Shown here one piece after another: positions 1 to 5,264 of a stretch of 11,088 nt of DNA. Made by a program: the position numbers and the translations under genes. This stretch comes from JBGSON01 sp041739085 (GTDB lineage: Bacteria; Patescibacteriota; Gracilibacteria; CAIRYL01): the NCBI GenBank assembly GCA_041739085.1, contig JBGSON010000052.1, positions 1 through 11,088 on the forward strand, in the 5' to 3' direction. Position 1 is the stretch's first letter. Each line of letters opens with the position of its first letter. The notes under the pieces are model-generated. The model did not search any database. It had not been told where the DNA came from and saw nothing but the letters and a program-made list of their open reading frames with translations.

Positions 1-329
1 TCCCTGACGAGGATATAGTCCGTGTCATATGTCGCGACCGCGAGGATATTGATGTTCGCTTTGGTGAGCGGAGCTGATATAGAAGTCGTACTCCCGAGAA
101 GGGAGAGGTCGAGAGGGCCGTGGACCTTAAAAGCGCGCCAGCCCCTGTCGCAGAGTGTCTCGTCGGGGACATTCTTTTCCGGACAGATGACCGAGATCTC
201 ATCAGAAGTGAGGGCGATGCTGCAGAAATTGCTCTGAAGAGCCCAGGACGGGATCTCAGACCCCTTTTTGAGACTGCATACGGCAAGGACTTCGGGAAGG
301 ATGGAAAGTGTGAGTTTTACGATGGTCAT
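1..329 (-). CDS. ACT-domain protein, C-terminus cut by the window edge
   Basis: The first 109 residues of a minus-strand gene run off the left edge of the window. The ATG is the only reasonable start because an in-frame TAG lies two codons upstream. The pattern matches the small stand-alone ACT-domain family of about 130 residues: a PSWAL motif (residues 27-31), then DEISVICPE with VP (43-55), RGWRAFKVHGPLDLS (62-76) and the C-terminal ATYDTDYILV (99-108). ACT domains bind small ligands, usually amino acids, and this family resembles the ACT pairs of amino-acid sensors such as CASTOR; its ligand in bacteria is not settled. It starts 11 nt after the xth stop on the same strand and is probably co-transcribed with it. 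No Shine-Dalgarno sequence precedes it. The family call is fairly secure; a cellular role cannot be read from the sequence. Confidence 0.82.
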   Translation of the reverse strand, partial: MTIVKLTLSILPEVLAVCSLKKGSEIPSWALQSNFCSIALTSDEISVICPEKNVPDETLCDRGWRAFKVHGPLDLSLLGSTTSISAPLTKANINILAVATYDTDYILVR

Positions 330-340
330 ATGCTAAAGGG

Positions 341-1123
341 TTATGAGCCATAATCGATTTCGAGGAGAACGGGACAGTGGTCTGATCCCATTTGCTCCGT
401 TAGATATTCTGAATTATACACTTTTTTGATGAGCATTTCATCACAAATGAAATAATCGATCCTCCACCCGATATTTCGATCCCTCGCCCTTGAGATGACA
501 TGCCACCAGGAATAGACGACCGTGTCCGGATTCCGGTATCTGAAAACATCGATCCACCCATTGTCGATGACCCGTGAGACCCATGCCCGCTCTTCCGGAA
601 GGAATCCGATAGAGTGCTCGTTTTCCCTTGGTCTTGCGAGATCGATCGGTTCATGGGCGCAGTTCACATCTCCCGCCCAAATGATCTTTTTCCCCATCTT
701 CCGGAGTGCATTCATGTTCCTGAGGAAGGCATCATAAAACGTGAGCTTTCCTCTCCACGCTTCTTCTGACTTCCCGCCGTTTGGAAAATAGAGACCGAAA
801 ACAATGAAATCTCCGTCGATTTCAACAGAGGAGATGCGCCCTTCATCATCCGGAATATCGCTGATCCCCGCGGAATACGTAATCCTGTCCCGATATGCGT
901 TCGACACCCAGATCCCGGTACCGGAATACCCGGGTTTCTCCGCGGGATTATAGAACTGGAGATAATCAGGATACTTTGAGTTTAGCGGTTCCAGCTGAAG
1001 GTGATTCGCCTTGATCTCCTGAAGCAGAAGAATATCGGGAGCCCAAGTCCGGATAAGATTCCCGAGTTCCCCTTTTTTCTCGACGGCCCGAAGTCCGTTC
1101 ACATTCCAGGAAATGATCTTCAT
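341..1123 (-). CDS. xth: exodeoxyribonuclease III / AP endonuclease (ExoA type)
   Basis: This is a 260-residue class II AP endonuclease of the exonuclease III (endonuclease/exonuclease/phosphatase) family. Such enzymes cut DNA 5' of abasic sites and trim 3' ends during base excision repair in the cytoplasm. The active-site set is complete: N7 in ISWNVNG, metal ligand E36 in LLQEIKA, Y112 in LYFPNG, D152 and N154 in AGDVNCAH, D223 in WRIDYF, and the terminal D248-H249 pair in GSDHCPVLLE. Spacing and length are those of ordinary bacterial ExoA/Xth. The start is the ATG giving MKIISWNVNG, the typical N-terminus. No Shine-Dalgarno sequence precedes it. The ACT-domain gene follows 11 nt downstream, and rpmG is divergent beyond a 237-bp gap. 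No defect is visible. The family assignment is certain; the choice between the names xth and exoA is only nomenclature. Confidence 0.96.
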   Translation of the reverse strand: MKIISWNVNGLRAVEKKGELGNLIRTWAPDILLLQEIKANHLQLEPLNSKYPDYLQFYNPAEKPGYSGTGIWVSNAYRDRITYSAGISDIPDDEGRISSVEIDGDFIVFGLYFPNGGKSEEAWRGKLTFYDAFLRNMNALRKMGKKIIWAGDVNCAHEPIDLARPRENEHSIGFLPEERAWVSRVIDNGWIDVFRYRNPDTVVYSWWHVISRARDRNIGWRIDYFICDEMLIKKVYNSEYLTEQMGSDHCPVLLEIDYGS

Positions 1124-1189
1124 TATTCAGGGGGTGAGATCGGAAGCAGTTCCACTCTATCGGGTGGCCTGCTCCTCTGTAAAGAGAAG

Positions 1190-1258
1190 CACAAAATACA
1201 AAGTACAAAGAACAAAACCGGATATTTTCCATTCCATTTGATGATTTTGTATTTTGTG
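1190..1258. repeat. inverted pair of a TTTGTG-rich dispersed repeat
   Basis: A perfect 13-bp inverted repeat, CACAAAATACAAA at 1190-1202 and TTTGTATTTTGTG at 1246-1258, is separated by 43 nt. The left arm continues as a CAAAG/ACAAAG-rich run to about 1217. It lies in the 237-bp gap between the divergent xth and rpmG genes, which otherwise holds only the rpmG promoter. Related sequence recurs at 4613-4675, 7461-7493 and 10665-10743. Its function is unknown; a transcript through it could fold into a hairpin. Confidence 0.7.
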
Positions 1259-1307
1259 TCCTCCAGGTTTCTCCAAGAGATGAAAGAGGAAGAAAAAATA
1301 CGAACAT

Positions 1308-1336
1308 TTGACTCTCCATCGAGTTTTCCTTAGAAT
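1308..1336 (+). promoter_or_regulatory. sigma-70-type promoter for rpmG
   Basis: TTGACT (1308-1313) and TAGAAT (1331-1336) are separated by exactly 17 bp. Transcription would begin near 1343, giving a leader of about 18 nt before the rpmG ATG at 1361. That leader contains no Shine-Dalgarno sequence. Confidence 0.75.
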
Positions 1337-1360
1337 CTCTGGGCTTTCATCCGTTATTCA

Positions 1361-1540
1361 ATGCCCCGAGGAAAGAAAAAGAAGCCGGTTCAGATGTTTT
1401 CTCCGGACGGTCGCCTTATCGGCCATATGTATCACAACAATTTCCGCCAGACGGAAAAAGTGAAAACATTCAAAAAATATGACCCGAAAACGAGGAAAAG
1501 AGTCGAGATCAAATTGAAAGACGAACGTCATTCTTCCTGA
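1361..1540 (+). CDS. rpmG: large-subunit ribosomal protein bL33
   Basis: This 59-residue basic protein matches bL33, a small component of the 50S subunit near the E site. After a Lys-rich start (MPRGKKKK) the sequence follows the bL33 pattern: a GHMYHNNF segment in the place of the family's GHxYxTxKN, then a gap, then FKKYDPKTRKRVEIKLK in the place of the family's KKYDPxxRKHVxYKExK. The length is in the normal 50-60 range. The zinc-binding cysteines of some bL33 proteins are absent, so this is the Cys-minus form. A near-consensus promoter lies just upstream. The gene converges on the PEGA-like gene with only 21 bp between the two stops and no obvious terminator. The N-terminal half is divergent, so the call rests mainly on the C-terminal half, the size and the charge. 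Confidence 0.75.
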   Translation: MPRGKKKKPVQMFSPDGRLIGHMYHNNFRQTEKVKTFKKYDPKTRKRVEIKLKDERHSS

Positions 1541-1561
1541 AGCACGCTGTCTTGTGGGTGA

Positions 1562-2515
1562 TTAAAAACTGATCCTGTCGTATTCTCCTGTTTCTGTTTT
1601 CAGGATAATGGAGCTTTGGTTTTCACAGAATACGGAAACGGGAGGAGATGGAAAAACGTGCTCTGCGATGTATTCGGTAGTTTTTGTTTCTGTATTGACG
1701 CTCATGAGACTCCAGATCTCATCATTGTTCGTGAAATAGAGAAAGGAGGTGTTTTCCTCCGGGAGCTGGCATATGAGTCCGGCGGTCACGGGATCTTCCA
1801 GGGGAAAGACGCTCCTCGTCGCTGGAAAATAAAAAATGTTTCTCGAAACATCGGCGATCTCCGATCGGATGAAGAGGATATCCCCGGGAAAGACTCTGAG
1901 TTCAGAGAACTCTTCCCCGTCGGGAGCATAGAAGATCTTATATTTCCTCTTCCCCGGGATGTCGACCTGATACAGGTCGGTTTTGTTCATGACATAGAGG
2001 AGGGTATTATCTTCATTTGGCAGAAGAGTGACATGTTCACGTTCGGCAAGCGCCACATCCGCAAGAAAAATATCGTTTTCTCCTTCGACTTTATATATTT
2101 TCCCTTCCGGACTCAGATAAAACTCATGGTCATCAGCGCCTACAATCGGGATGTCTTTCCATGTCTCTGGCTTTTCAGAGAGGATCATGAGGACAGGGAT
2201 CTGCTTGAGAGTCACGCGATAGCGGCTCTCCTTCATCCAGGAAACGGAGAGAGATCCGGTCTCTGGAAAATGAGACTCGGAAGAGACGGTCATCTCATAA
2301 TCCCTGGGATCGACTTTCATGGAGCAGGGAGACGCAGAACATTCAAAGGTAGTTCCCTGGATCGTCTTCGGTGTCTTCAGTGTGACCGTGAACGGGACTG
2401 CATTGGACTCAATGGTCGCCGTCCCTTTCCAGATCCAGAAATTCCAGATGAATAATCCGAGAAAGATGAGGAAGACGGTGACGACACGGAGGATTTTTCG
2501 CTGTGAAAAAAACAT
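1562..2515 (-). CDS. membrane-anchored PEGA-like protein, function unknown
   Basis: The product is a 317-residue protein. The start is placed at the ATG beginning MFFSQRK, 16 nt after the yraN stop; a longer reading would overlap yraN without giving recognisable sequence. A basic stub is followed by one membrane helix (about residues 8-29). Residues 31-100 resemble a PEGA domain, a surface beta-sandwich: ATIESN, two cysteines (C59 and C64) in ECSASPC, then DPRDYEMTVSSESHF. The remainder is beta-rich and repetitive in character (for example EFYLSPEGKIYKV and DLYQVDIPGKRKYKIF), which suggests a propeller-like fold but gives no clear family. Topology predicts most of the protein outside the membrane. 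It is the last gene of the rnpB-lipoprotein-kinase-yraN cluster. PEGA is a moderate inference; the C-terminal fold is a guess. Confidence 0.7.
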   Translation of the reverse strand: MFFSQRKILRVVTVFLIFLGLFIWNFWIWKGTATIESNAVPFTVTLKTPKTIQGTTFECSASPCSMKVDPRDYEMTVSSESHFPETGSLSVSWMKESRYRVTLKQIPVLMILSEKPETWKDIPIVGADDHEFYLSPEGKIYKVEGENDIFLADVALAEREHVTLLPNEDNTLLYVMNKTDLYQVDIPGKRKYKIFYAPDGEEFSELRVFPGDILFIRSEIADVSRNIFYFPATRSVFPLEDPVTAGLICQLPEENTSFLYFTNNDEIWSLMSVNTETKTTEYIAEHVFPSPPVSVFCENQSSIILKTETGEYDRISF

Positions 2516-2531
2516 GGGGTGCAGGGAAAGA

Positions 2532-2897
2532 TCACTGAAAAGCGTTTTCGTAATGATTGAGGATCCATTGCTTGCCCGGATCCTGCTCCAGAGTGATGAC
2601 ATCGATCTGCCATGGGACATCGGGAGATCCGGAATGAGCAACGAGGTATTCATGGGAAGCGGCGATGATTCTTTCCTGTTTCGATTCCGTGATGGCCTCA
2701 AGCGGATCTCCAAACGCCCGGTTGGAACGGGTTTTTACTTCAATAAAAACAAGAACACCGCTCTTTTCCGCGACAATATCCACTTCTCCTTCTTTCACGG
2801 AATAATTCATTTCAAGGATCCGATATCCTTTTTCCCGGAGATAGTGCGATGCCCTGATCTCTCCGCTTCTTCCTGTGGTTTTTGATCCTCTGCTCAT
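2532..2897 (-). CDS. yraN: YraN/UPF0102 family nuclease-fold protein
   Basis: This 121-residue protein is the usual size of the UPF0102 (YraN) family, which has the Holliday-junction-resolvase/PD-(D/E)XK nuclease fold. The conserved frame is intact: SGEIRASHYL with E13, GYRILEMN (24-31), EGEVDIV with E38 and D40, the ExK core VFIEVKTR with E53 and K55, then GDPLEAI and K73. A nuclease role is expected from the fold, but a biochemical function is not firmly established for most members. The start is the ATG giving MSRGSKTTGRSGE; the extra upstream sequence in the same frame overlaps the kinase gene and has no family similarity. It begins 7 nt after the stop of the kinase-like gene, so co-transcription is likely. 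Confidence 0.9.
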   Translation of the reverse strand: MSRGSKTTGRSGEIRASHYLREKGYRILEMNYSVKEGEVDIVAEKSGVLVFIEVKTRSNRAFGDPLEAITESKQERIIAASHEYLVAHSGSPDVPWQIDVITLEQDPGKQWILNHYENAFQ

Positions 2898-2904
2898 GCC
2901 CGTG

Positions 2905-3516
2905 CTAGAGAAATGGAAGAAAGAAGTTCCAGGATGAGAGAACAAAACCGGAGACAAGAGGGATGAGGAGGTTGTCGTCCAGAGGGAGGGATCCGATATG
3001 GAACTTCGGGATCTCAATGATCATGGCGATCGAAGATGCAACGATGGCAGGGAAGAGTGGGATACTGAAGGTGATGGAAAATGCGCAGAGAAGCGCGGCC
3101 AGGATATGTCCTTCGACTTTCTTGTCGTTCGACCAGGGGACTTTCCATCTTCCGAAAAGTCTGCCGTAAATATGGGAAACGGAATCACCGATGGAAAGGA
3201 TGATGATGCTGGCAAGAGCGATGTCTTTTGGAAAGAATAAGACGGAGAGGAGGGATCCGAGAAGGAAGAAAAAAAATCCTCTCCCGGGGAATCTCTTCAT
3301 GTGTTCGTCCCTCTCAAAGAAAAGAAGGATGCTTCGGAAGAAATATTTTCTCTCTCCCGAGAATTTGATGTAGAGGACAAAGGAGAGAAAGGTGAGGATG
3401 GAAGCGGTGAGAAACCACGCATCGATGATCTCGAGAAAAATAAGGAGACTCAGGAGAATTCCAAAACAGAGATGCGCGACCTGCCGCCGGATTTCGAGAA
3501 GATTCCTTCTGTCCAC
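2905..3516 (-). CDS. dolichol/polyprenol kinase-like integral membrane protein
   Basis: This 203-residue polytopic membrane protein has about six hydrophobic segments and resembles the SEC59/phytol-kinase/CTP-dependent diacylglycerol-kinase group, related to CdsA. Signature features are an N-terminal RRQVAHLCFG (10-19), an LSIGDSVSHIYGRLFGRWKV loop (107-126) with the GD pair at 110-111, KKVEG (132-136, the usual K-x-EG nucleotide-binding motif), and PLDDNLLIPL (178-187). Members phosphorylate lipid alcohols with CTP or ATP, so a role in recycling polyprenyl carriers for glycan or cell-envelope synthesis is plausible but inferred. Translation probably starts at a GTG (VDRRN read as MDRRN). The frame is open back to the stop of the upstream lipoprotein gene, with no ATG in between. 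It sits between the lipoprotein and yraN genes on the same strand. Confidence 0.82.
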   Translation of the reverse strand: MDRRNLLEIRRQVAHLCFGILLSLLIFLEIIDAWFLTASILTFLSFVLYIKFSGERKYFFRSILLFFERDEHMKRFPGRGFFFFLLGSLLSVLFFPKDIALASIIILSIGDSVSHIYGRLFGRWKVPWSNDKKVEGHILAALLCAFSITFSIPLFPAIVASSIAMIIEIPKFHIGSLPLDDNLLIPLVSGFVLSSWNFFLPFL

Positions 3517-3585
3517 GAGAGTGATTGTGAAGGAAATGAGAGAATTGGAAAAGGGGAAGAAGGAGAAATGCGGATGAGAGGACAG

Positions 3586-4113
3586 TTATTTCAATCCTTG
3601 AAGAATGACATTGTCGATGAGAAGGGAGCGGATGATCTTCTCCTCATCGGTTTTTTCATCGCGAAAAACAATATCATTGAGTTCTATGCTCATTCTAAGA
3701 GGAGCGTTCTCCGCCGAAGAATCGGGCGTTGATATGGTGATGGTCATCTCTCCTGAAGTGGCGATGAGGCGGGAAATGCGCATCGCCCATTCATCGGGAA
3801 TCTTTTCCATGCAATAGTACTTCTCGCCTCCTCTCCGGTCGTACTCGTGGATCTCAATACTGAGAGCTGCGTCCTTTGGGACATCTTCAATGTCGAATGT
3901 CTTTACGGCATCCGTGAGCATGAGGTTCATCCTGTCAGCAGAAATAGTGAGAAAAACATCTCTGTCTTCATTCGGGCTGTACAGGAAAAAGTCCCCGCAG
4001 ATCTTGGGGTTCATCTGGAATGCGTATTTGATCTCTTCTCTCTTAAAAACACATCCGGCTATGAAAGTGAGAAGGAGAACGGCTAAGAATATTTTTTGAA
4101 TGCAGCTCTTCAT
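3586..4113 (-). CDS. predicted lipoprotein, function unknown
   Basis: The product is a 175-residue protein with a clear lipoprotein signal. A short charged start (MKSCIQK) is followed by a hydrophobic core and the lipobox FIAGC, so signal peptidase II would cleave before C21 and leave a lipidated surface protein of about 155 residues. The mature part is acidic and mixed alpha/beta, with no catalytic motif or family that I recognise. It carries further cysteines at about positions 39 and 101. The gene begins 25 nt downstream of the predicted 3' end of rnpB on the same strand, with no terminator seen between them, and is followed after 69 nt by the kinase-like gene. The two protein genes are in the same reading frame across that gap, but a genuine TAA separates them, so they are distinct genes. 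Confidence 0.85.
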   Translation of the reverse strand: MKSCIQKIFLAVLLLTFIAGCVFKREEIKYAFQMNPKICGDFFLYSPNEDRDVFLTISADRMNLMLTDAVKTFDIEDVPKDAALSIEIHEYDRRGGEKYYCMEKIPDEWAMRISRLIATSGEMTITISTPDSSAENAPLRMSIELNDIVFRDEKTDEEKIIRSLLIDNVILQGLK

Positions 4114-4138
4114 GGAACGAAACTGAAATCGAAAATGT

Positions 4139-4533
4139 GCTCATGAAAAAATCCTGTAAGCCGGGTTCTGTCATCCTCTCTCCTTGCGGAAAAAAGACGG
4201 ATGGCCATCTCTCTGCAGGGAGACCGTTGCCGATCTCCTCTTGCGGCGGGCGGATTGAGAAATAATAACGGGCAGCCCCTTTTTCTCACTCCACCATCCC
4301 GCCTTGCTGGAAGCTGGGGTTTACCGAGACATCCTCATCACTGAGGAGCTCTCCGCAGAACGCGGAGCTTTTCACATTCCCCATGAACCATACGGTTCAG
4401 GGTTTTGGTCTCTGTGGCACTTTCCGTGCCCCGCTGAGCGGGACCGCTCCCGTTAGGAGCCAGCCTTCTGTATCCAGCCCGGACTTTCCTCTCTTTGATG
4501 ATAAAGAGCGACCATCAGGAATTTTTCATGAGC
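4139..4533 (-). ncRNA. rnpB: RNase P RNA, type A-like
   Basis: This is the catalytic RNA of RNase P, which matures the 5' ends of tRNAs. On the minus strand all diagnostic blocks are present in order: GAGGAAAGTCCGGGCT, ACAGAGACCAAAACC, GGTAAACCCC with GCAAGG, and near the 3' end ACAGAACCCGGCTTACAGG. The ends are set by the P1 helix, an 18-bp pairing with one mismatch between 4516-4533 and 4139-4156. That is long for P1. P3 is short, a CTCTTT/AAAGAG hairpin with a 6-nt loop. In the P15 loop region (about 4262-4286) the GGU that normally contacts the tRNA CCA end appears as GGGG. Length is about 395 nt. Two tRNA genes transcribed the other way lie next to it. Identity is certain; the exact ends are accurate to a few nt. 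Confidence 0.96.
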
Positions 4534-4540
4534 ATGTACA

Positions 4541-4569
4541 TTATTACCACAAATGAAGGTATCAGGCAA
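4541..4569 (-). promoter_or_regulatory. promoter for rnpB
   Basis: On the minus strand TTGCCT (4564-4569) and TAATAA (4541-4546) are 17 bp apart, with an extended TGG just before the -10. The start point would fall at about 4534, matching the 5' edge of the P1 helix of RNase P RNA. The agreement of two independent landmarks supports the call although the -10 is not consensus. Confidence 0.6.
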
Positions 4570-4612
4570 AATCCGGATCATATGAGTTGATGCGGAAAGA
4601 GAAAAGAAGAGA

Positions 4613-4675
4613 CAAAACAGAAATGACTTCCATGAGTGTTCTCTGTCCTATTTTTTTCTGCTTTGTGTTTTTTCC
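4613..4675. repeat. second copy of the TTTGTG-rich repeat pair
   Basis: CAAAACAGAAA (4613-4623) pairs with TTTCTGCTTTG (4655-4665) with one mismatch across a 31-nt gap. The right arm continues as CTTTGTGTTTTTTCC to 4675. It lies in the 223-bp space between the divergent rnpB and tRNA genes. The core CTTTGTGTTTT is shared with the copies at 7461-7493 and 10722-10743. Apart from this and the two promoters, nothing else is seen in that space. Confidence 0.6.
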
Positions 4676-4692
4676 TTACTCATTCTAGGCTT

Positions 4693-4724
4693 CCGGGAAT
4701 GAAATCTGTTTTGACCATTCCCGG
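4693..4724. repeat. 9-bp inverted repeat overlapping the tRNA promoter
   Basis: CCGGGAATG (4693-4701) and CATTCCCGG (4716-4724) are perfect inverted copies 14 nt apart. The right half begins on the last base of the -35 hexamer of the tRNA promoter. That position fits an operator bound by a dimeric regulator. The segment lies upstream of the predicted start of transcription, so it would not be an RNA hairpin of the tRNA transcript. Confidence 0.5.
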
Positions 4725-4739
4725 TCTTTCCGATACAAT
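4711..4739 (+). promoter_or_regulatory. promoter of the tRNA-Thr/tRNA-Tyr unit
   Basis: TTGACC (4711-4716) and TACAAT (4734-4739) are separated by 17 bp, a near-consensus sigma-70-type promoter. Transcription would start near 4746, about 11 nt before the first base of tRNA-Thr. Confidence 0.8.
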
Positions 4740-4756
4740 GCCCGCGCCTCTCGTAA

Positions 4757-4831
4757 GCCGGCATAGCTCAGCGGTAGAGCATCCGCCTTGTAAGCGGAGG
4801 GTCCTCGGTTCGAATCCGAGTGTCGGCTCCA
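4757..4831 (+). tRNA. tRNA-Thr (anticodon UGU), CCA encoded
   Basis: A complete cloverleaf reading ACA codons. The acceptor stem GCCGGCA pairs with TGTCGGC with one G-T pair. The D arm is GCTC...GAGC, the anticodon loop is CTTGTAA with anticodon TGT, and the T arm is CTCGG-TTCGAAT-CCGAG. The discriminator base is T73, and the gene encodes the terminal CCA (4829-4831). It is followed after 47 nt by tRNA-Tyr under the same promoter. Confidence 0.95.
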
Positions 4832-4878
4832 TCCTTCTTCCCATCTTCCATCAATTTCGGTAACATTTTCCTGAATCT

Positions 4879-4964
4879 GGGCGGATAGCCAAGTGGTCAA
4901 CGGCGACAGACTGTAAATCTGTTCCCTTACGGGTTCGGGGGTTCGAGTCCCTCTCCGCCCACCA
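4879..4964 (+). tRNA. tRNA-Tyr (anticodon GUA), CCA encoded
   Basis: A class II tRNA of 86 nt with the long variable arm expected of bacterial tRNA-Tyr. The acceptor stem GGGCGGA pairs with TCCGCCC, and the anticodon stem ACAGA/TCTGT carries the loop CTGTAAA with anticodon GTA. The variable arm is TCCCTTACGGG, the T loop is TTCGAGT, the discriminator is A73 and CCA is encoded. The CCA itself is the start of a downstream inverted repeat. Confidence 0.96.
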
Positions 4965-4990
4965 GCCTTCGCTCTTCGAGCTTCGGCTGG
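4962..4990 (+). repeat. hairpin directly at the tRNA-Tyr 3' end
   Basis: CCAGCC (4962-4967) pairs with GGCTGG (4985-4990), and between them GCTC-TTC-GAGC forms an inner stem flanked on both sides by TTC. The palindrome begins two bases into the encoded CCA. There is no T run after it, so it is not a standard terminator. It may be a palindromic element or a signal for 3' processing. Only the symmetry is certain. Confidence 0.6.
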
Positions 4991-5020
4991 CAAGCCAGAA
5001 ACAAGAAGAATGTGAAGTGC

Positions 5021-5048
5021 GTCCTCCGAAGCCTGAGCGAAGGAGGAC
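5021..5048. repeat. GTCCTCC/GGAGGAC palindromic element
   Basis: A perfect 7-bp stem, GTCCTCC (5021-5027) with GGAGGAC (5042-5048), encloses GAAGCCTGAGCGAA, which can form a further GC pair. It resembles a REP-like palindromic unit. It lies in the gene-free 300 bp between tRNA-Tyr and the next coding gene. No second full copy was seen in this window. Confidence 0.5.
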
Positions 5049-5061
5049 TAACATAGAGCAT

Positions 5062-5150
5062 GAGAAGAGTTTTTTAATATAAGCGATCGGACGAGTGCTC
5101 CCGCTGAGCGGGGATCGGATGTTCTCTCTTCTCGATAACCGGTATTTTTT
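5062..5150 (+). other. nested inverted repeats ending in a T tract; possible small structured RNA
   Basis: Three stems nest around one centre: GAGAAGAG (5062-5069) with CTCTTCTC (5126-5133), CGATC (5084-5088) with GATCG (5113-5117), and CCCGC (5100-5104) with GCGGG (5108-5112) around a TGA loop. A run of six T (5145-5150) follows 11 nt after the outer stem. No open reading frame with family similarity occupies 4965-5264 on either strand. This could be the distal part or terminator of the tRNA transcript, or a separate small RNA. The structure is seen in the sequence; the RNA is inference. Confidence 0.4.
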
Positions 5151-5173
5151 CGTATGCATTAATATGCCATTTT

Positions 5174-5190
5174 CCCGTGTTTATCACGGG
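5174..5190. repeat. short inverted repeat upstream of the surface-gene promoter
   Basis: CCCGTG (5174-5179) and CACGGG (5185-5190) form a perfect 6-bp inverted repeat with 5 nt between. It sits about 33 bp upstream of the TATAAT at 5223, where an operator or activator site could lie. No T run follows it. Confidence 0.4.
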
Positions 5191-5222
5191 GTCGCTGTAT
5201 AGTAAAGAGACTCGAAAAAGAG

Positions 5223-5228
5223 TATAAT
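5223..5228 (+). promoter_or_regulatory. candidate -10 element for the surface-protein genes
   Basis: A consensus TATAAT lies 36 bp before the ATG at 5265. No good -35 hexamer is found 16-18 bp upstream, so the promoter may need an activator. Transcription would start near 5235, leaving a leader of about 30 nt without a Shine-Dalgarno sequence. Confidence 0.45.
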
Positions 5229-5264
5229 ATAGGCAAATATCAACACAGATTTCATTCTTTCACC

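Noticed and set aside
22..353. Two plus-strand open frames at the left edge
   Set aside because: They are antisense to the ACT-domain gene, whose minus-strand translation shows clear family motifs.
1616..2455. A 279-codon open frame on the plus strand opposite the PEGA-like gene
   Set aside because: It lies wholly antisense to a gene with a clear signal anchor and domain pattern, has no recognisable family, and reads as a codon-bias shadow.
3301..3732. A 143-codon plus-strand frame rich in Glu/Lys
   Set aside because: It is antisense to the polyprenol-kinase-like gene and the end of the lipoprotein gene; its composition mirrors their hydrophobic codons.
4962..5048. CRISPR-like or attachment-site interpretation of the palindromes after tRNA-Tyr
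   Set aside because: There are no regularly spaced direct repeats, no integrase gene and no repeated copy of the tRNA 3' end in the window.
4636..5159. Open frames over and around the tRNA genes on both strands
   Set aside because: They translate tRNA sequence and palindromes (the antisense RGTRTPEPV and WAERDSNPRT type peptides are well-known artefacts of tRNA genes).
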